Positions 61,135 through 64,000 of a stretch of DNA of 64,000 nucleotides are shown here, piece after piece. The notes below the pieces were generated by a model. That model did not search any database. It was not told where the DNA came from and worked only from the letters and a program-made list of their open reading frames with translations. The translations under genes and the position numbers were made by a program. Origin of the DNA: Asterella californica. Its lineage: Eukaryota > Streptophyta > Marchantiopsida > Marchantiales > Aytoniaceae. Location: positions 992,001 through 1,056,000 of the forward strand of contig JAYKYS010000004.1 of NCBI GenBank assembly GCA_036924285.1, read 5' to 3'. Numbering within the stretch: the stretch's first letter is position 1; each line of letters begins with the position of its first letter.

Positions 61135-61578
61135 GCGTCCAAATGAAGTAAAAAAGGTGCCTATGGAAAGCTGACAATGAGCTCTATCCATTGATGCGAT
61201 GAAAGTGAAGATCCGGAGTTGTGTTTAAAGCTCGTAAGCTATGGCTTAGCTTTTTTTACCCATCTTTCGAGTCTTGTAACTTCTCCATTAGGTGTCCAAA
61301 CGAAGTAGACGAAGTGTCAATAGAGTGCTGACAAAGAGCTCTATTCACTGATGCGATGAAAGTGGAGATCCAAAATTGTACCAGAAACCTATAAGCTTGG
61401 ACCTAGCTTGTTTTATCCATCTTTCGAGTCTTGTAACTTCTCCACTATACGTCCAAACGAAGTAAACGAAGTGCCTATGAAGTGCTGACAAAGATCTCTA
61501 TCCACTGATGCGATGAAAGTGAAGATCCGAAGTCGTGCCAAAAGTACATAAGCTGGGGTCTAGCTTGTTTTATCCATG
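61135..61578. repeat. 157-bp tandem repeat, about 2.8 copies
   Basis: The anchor gtccaaa/gtccaaac recurs at 61137, 61294 and 61451, exactly 157 bp apart. Each unit contains gctgacaa, a gatgcgatgaaagt block and cttgtaacttctcca. The units differ by scattered substitutions, so the array is old. Confidence 0.85.
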
Positions 61579-61761
61579 AGTGTCTTTGGAGTGAAAACAG
61601 TCGAAATTTGATTTTCATGTAAGAGACGGTCCACGACACGACAACTTGACTTTACGAAAGAAAGCTTTCAATTTACAATCTCGAATACAATGACACAACT
61701 CAACTGCGCTAGAAGAGCAGATAGCGGACCGCATTACTATTCATATCTTTATTTCAAAATC

Positions 61762-61956
61762 GTACGTCGTCTTCCTTGAAGAGGCACGTCTTCTGTCTTC
61801 GGAAGAAATCGACTTCTCCTTACAAAAAGTCCTTAAGATCTTCTTCTTTCTAAGCAAGGTGTAATCTTAAGTAATAAGGTTATTTCAGTTACATAGACAT
61901 GTCATTAACTTTAAAATTTTCAAAAATCTCCAATCCTGTAAATTGTGGGCACCACA
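61762..61956 (-). repeat. Fragment of the long TGTGGTGCCC LTR
   Basis: The reverse complement starts at 61956 with TGTGGTGCCCACAATTTACA and matches the first ~200 bp of LTRs B and C, including the GAAGAC-rich end. It is truncated at about 61762. Confidence 0.8.
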
Positions 61957-61974
61957 GTACTTCTTGAGGATAAG

Positions 61975-62640
61975 CGGAGGACGAGGGACTCACTACCAAC
62001 TGGAAAGAAGTGGAGAAAGCCGTTGGTATGTTTGCCAAATGGAAGCATAGGAGAAAAGGATTGTGGTTAGAAGACCAACGTCAGTGACCACCATGCCAAC
62101 ACCGATTATCGCTCCTATTGCTTGACTAGTAGTCTCAACGATTCCTATCATTCCACCTCAAGCGGTCGTGTTGAAGAAAGATGATTCGGACCTTGAGGAA
62201 ATAATGCAAGGAATGAGAGACCTTCAGATCAAACTAACAAGGTTGGAGGATAAGAAGTCTCGAATGAGACTAAATTGGTACCTAGACAAGCGTAGGTACA
62301 ACATTGCATTTGGTACGACAATACAGATCATCCGCAGGAATGATTATAAAGACTTTTCAGAAACTTTACAGCAAGGGGTTATATTTTGGAAGGATGGAAG
62401 AGTCGTATTGAGGATACATGAGCATTTTTCCAAACCAACTTTAAGAAATGAGGAATGAAGAAATTGGTTGAGGACACATGACGACACATGTTGTTAAGGC
62501 ATTCGAGGTTGCTACTTATGTTGCCATAGTTGAAAAGATGGAGAATGATTGTCAAGAGATGAATTTTGACAACCACGTAGAACCGAATGGGTTTTGATCG
62601 TATACGATAAGATCTGCTTGCGTCCCCTGAAAGTCTAGGG
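61975..62640 (+). pseudogene. Ty3/gypsy gag C-terminal region, decayed
   Basis: 62168-62458 reads DSDLEEIMQGMRDLQIKLTR, then ETLQQGVIFWKDGRVVLRIH, the typical end of this gag family after the (here unreadable) zinc knuckle. An upstream frame has TGKKWRKPLVCLPNGS. The downstream frame, FEVATYVAIVEKMENDC (about 62500-62560), corresponds to the acidic tail of the minus-strand gag at 56530-58200. Interrupted by stops. Confidence 0.7.
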
Positions 62641-62691
62641 CCTTTATGTCGCAGAATGGAAAAATGTCGAGAGAGATATTGCTGAGAACAA

Positions 62692-63390
62692 TGTCGCGGT
62701 GAGAGTCTTTCTTGAGGAGGATGGACCTCCTGATTGTGATTGATTGTGAGATAGATCACACAGAAAACAGATTATTACGAGCAATCCGAACTCAAATTCA
62801 ATCTCTTGCATCCACCAAATCAAATCAAACACTCAAATCTGTACAAATAGACTTTTCCAAGACTCTGGAAACTTTATTTAAGTCTCAATTTCACCATCAA
62901 GGTCATCAGTAGTCAAAATCTTCTCCTCTCCTTCTTACGTGCGCCTCCTTTCTCTCAATTCAGTCTAATTTCCTCCGGACTATCGTCACACTTCAATTTA
63001 TCTAAAAACAATACCTTGCTAAGCAGCTCCCTAGCTAAGTTGGAGTCCTTATACGTTCACTTACTTATCAAGCAGCCCTCTTGCTAAGCTAGTCTCTTGT
63101 TTCATAAAAATTTCTCAACCCTCGATGTCATCTTGATGCAACCTAGATTATGAGTCAAGCCATGATTTTAGAGCATAGATCATAGACATGACCACCTCAC
63201 AAGGCTTACAACCCTCCCATAGCTGTATCAGGCATCTCTCAACTCATAATCTCGATTGCATGCGGAGGCTTAGGCTAAGGACCCCACGTTTAAAGAGGAT
63301 ATCAATCCCCCGTCCTTAGGTGTACAGGACCATAGCTGTATCAAGTATCTCCAACTTATAATCTCAGTTGCATGTGAAGGTCTATATGAT
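62692..63390 (-). repeat. LTR of a gypsy-type element, copy 2
   Basis: Homologous to 49122-49765. The inner boundary (tgtcgcgg at 62692) is the same; the outer end is blurred by an internal duplication (atcaggcatctctcaactca near 63228 and a diverged copy near 63340). It lies inside plus-strand gag sequence, apparently inserted into it or left as a solo LTR. Confidence 0.65.
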
Positions 63391-63401
63391 AGGAGGATTC
63401 C

Positions 63402-63975
63402 GTGGAAGCTCTTTTAGTGCATGCATATATTGCGAAGAGCCAACACGAGGCATTGTTGGACGAGAAGAGGAGAAGAGAAGATGCAGAAGAAGTCACTTCT
63501 GTCCAAGACAAACAAGAGGAGAGAATGTTTGATAGGAAGCAGCTTCTAAAGATTTGTCCATGGATGATGCTCCTTCATCATCAACAGAGAAGACGAAAGG
63601 ACAAATTAGGGAGAAGAGAAAGCCGGCTGCATATAAATTGCAGTCAGATACTGAAGCGACTGTTGAGCTGAGCTTTGGAGGAGTACGTCTTAAATGCGAA
63701 GGTTGAGTTTATCTTACGAGAGGTTTTTGATATTTTAAAATTGGAAATTCATGATGTAATCATAGACATCATAAAGAGAAAGCGCTAGATCACAAACGAA
63801 GGGATAACACAGGCTCTAGATACGAAGATATCTAAGGATGAGGAAGAAGAATTTGTAAGTTTGACGCAACCAACAAAGGAGGAGAAAGAGAACACTCAGC
63901 AAGTGCATTTTGAGGACAAAGTGGAGGTTGAGAAGAATAGTCCTAGTCACCAAAGATCGGTGTCCCAAGTGATTT
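63402..63975 (+). pseudogene. Ty3/gypsy gag-pol fragment (protease-proximal), decayed
   Basis: Frame EALLVHAYIAKSQHEALLDE, after a frame change AYKLQSDTEATVELSFGGVR, then VLNAKVEFILREVFDILKLE and HDVIIDIIKRKR. This is the region leading into the protease of the same gypsy family. It resumes the plus-strand gag interrupted by the LTR at 62692-63390. The final 25 bp of the window repeat a sequence also found at about 33934-33956. Confidence 0.65.
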
Positions 63976-64000
63976 AACCTACAGTCCTCTAAGAAAAAGA

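Noticed and set aside
1..64000. CRISPR array, prokaryotic operon or phage system
   Set aside because: Introns with GT/AG ends, plant-specific GIGANTEA and plant retroelements show a eukaryotic nuclear genome. The tandem repeats found lack the repeat-spacer pattern of CRISPR.

Overview
The window is nuclear DNA of a land plant. Two conserved host genes can be rebuilt exon by exon, both on the minus strand: the 5' eleven exons of an exportin-T (tRNA exportin, PAUSED/LOS1 family; 15-5995, its 3' end lies outside the window) and a complete 13-exon GIGANTEA gene (22539-31544, 1193 codons plus stop). Both are clearly divergent from the angiosperm proteins as I remember them. GIGANTEA restricts the source to streptophytes. 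The divergence, together with retroelement families I associate with non-seed plants (including a Ty3/gypsy polyprotein that ends in a PHD finger), points to a bryophyte or another early-diverging land plant. A liverwort is my best guess, but the species is not determined.

Layout. 15-5995 is XPOT (minus). 5996-8400 is its upstream DNA. 8401-20420 is a transposon island: AT-rich DNA, a decayed Ty1/copia RT/RNase H (minus, about 10390-12030), a decayed Ty3/gypsy polyprotein (minus, 12871-17896) and a decayed Ty1/copia integrase (plus, about 17935-18890). 20421-22538 is the 3' flank of GIGANTEA. 22539-31544 is GIGANTEA, and 31545-33240 is its GC-richer promoter and leader side. 33241-36900 is AT-rich DNA with hairpins and a short tandem repeat. 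36960-39504 is the 3' half of a plus-strand Ty3/gypsy element with its 3' LTR.

39505-56524 is dominated by one family of LTR elements. They have an unusually long LTR (about 1.8-1.9 kb) starting TGTGGTGCCCAC and a coiled-coil gag-like ORF of about 740 codons. There are three decayed copies: one on minus (39579-43895) and two on plus (45462-48177 and 50698-54883). They are interleaved with a duplicated module of about 1 kb and one gypsy integrase C-terminus. The hexamer GAAGAC/GTCTTC is strikingly dense across this whole block, in coding and non-coding parts alike. 56525-64000 holds further gypsy gag fragments in both orientations, two copies of a roughly 650-bp LTR, a tRNA-like pseudogene beside one of them, and a 157-bp tandem repeat.

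The two host genes act separately: XPOT exports tRNA from the nucleus, and GIGANTEA is a clock and photoperiod scaffold protein. They are neighbours on one strand, separated by about 16.5 kb that is mostly retroelement remains. I found no CRISPR array, no intact functional tRNA and no rRNA. Splice sites were placed by eye from GT/AG, reading-frame continuity and protein similarity recalled from memory. No search or alignment was run.
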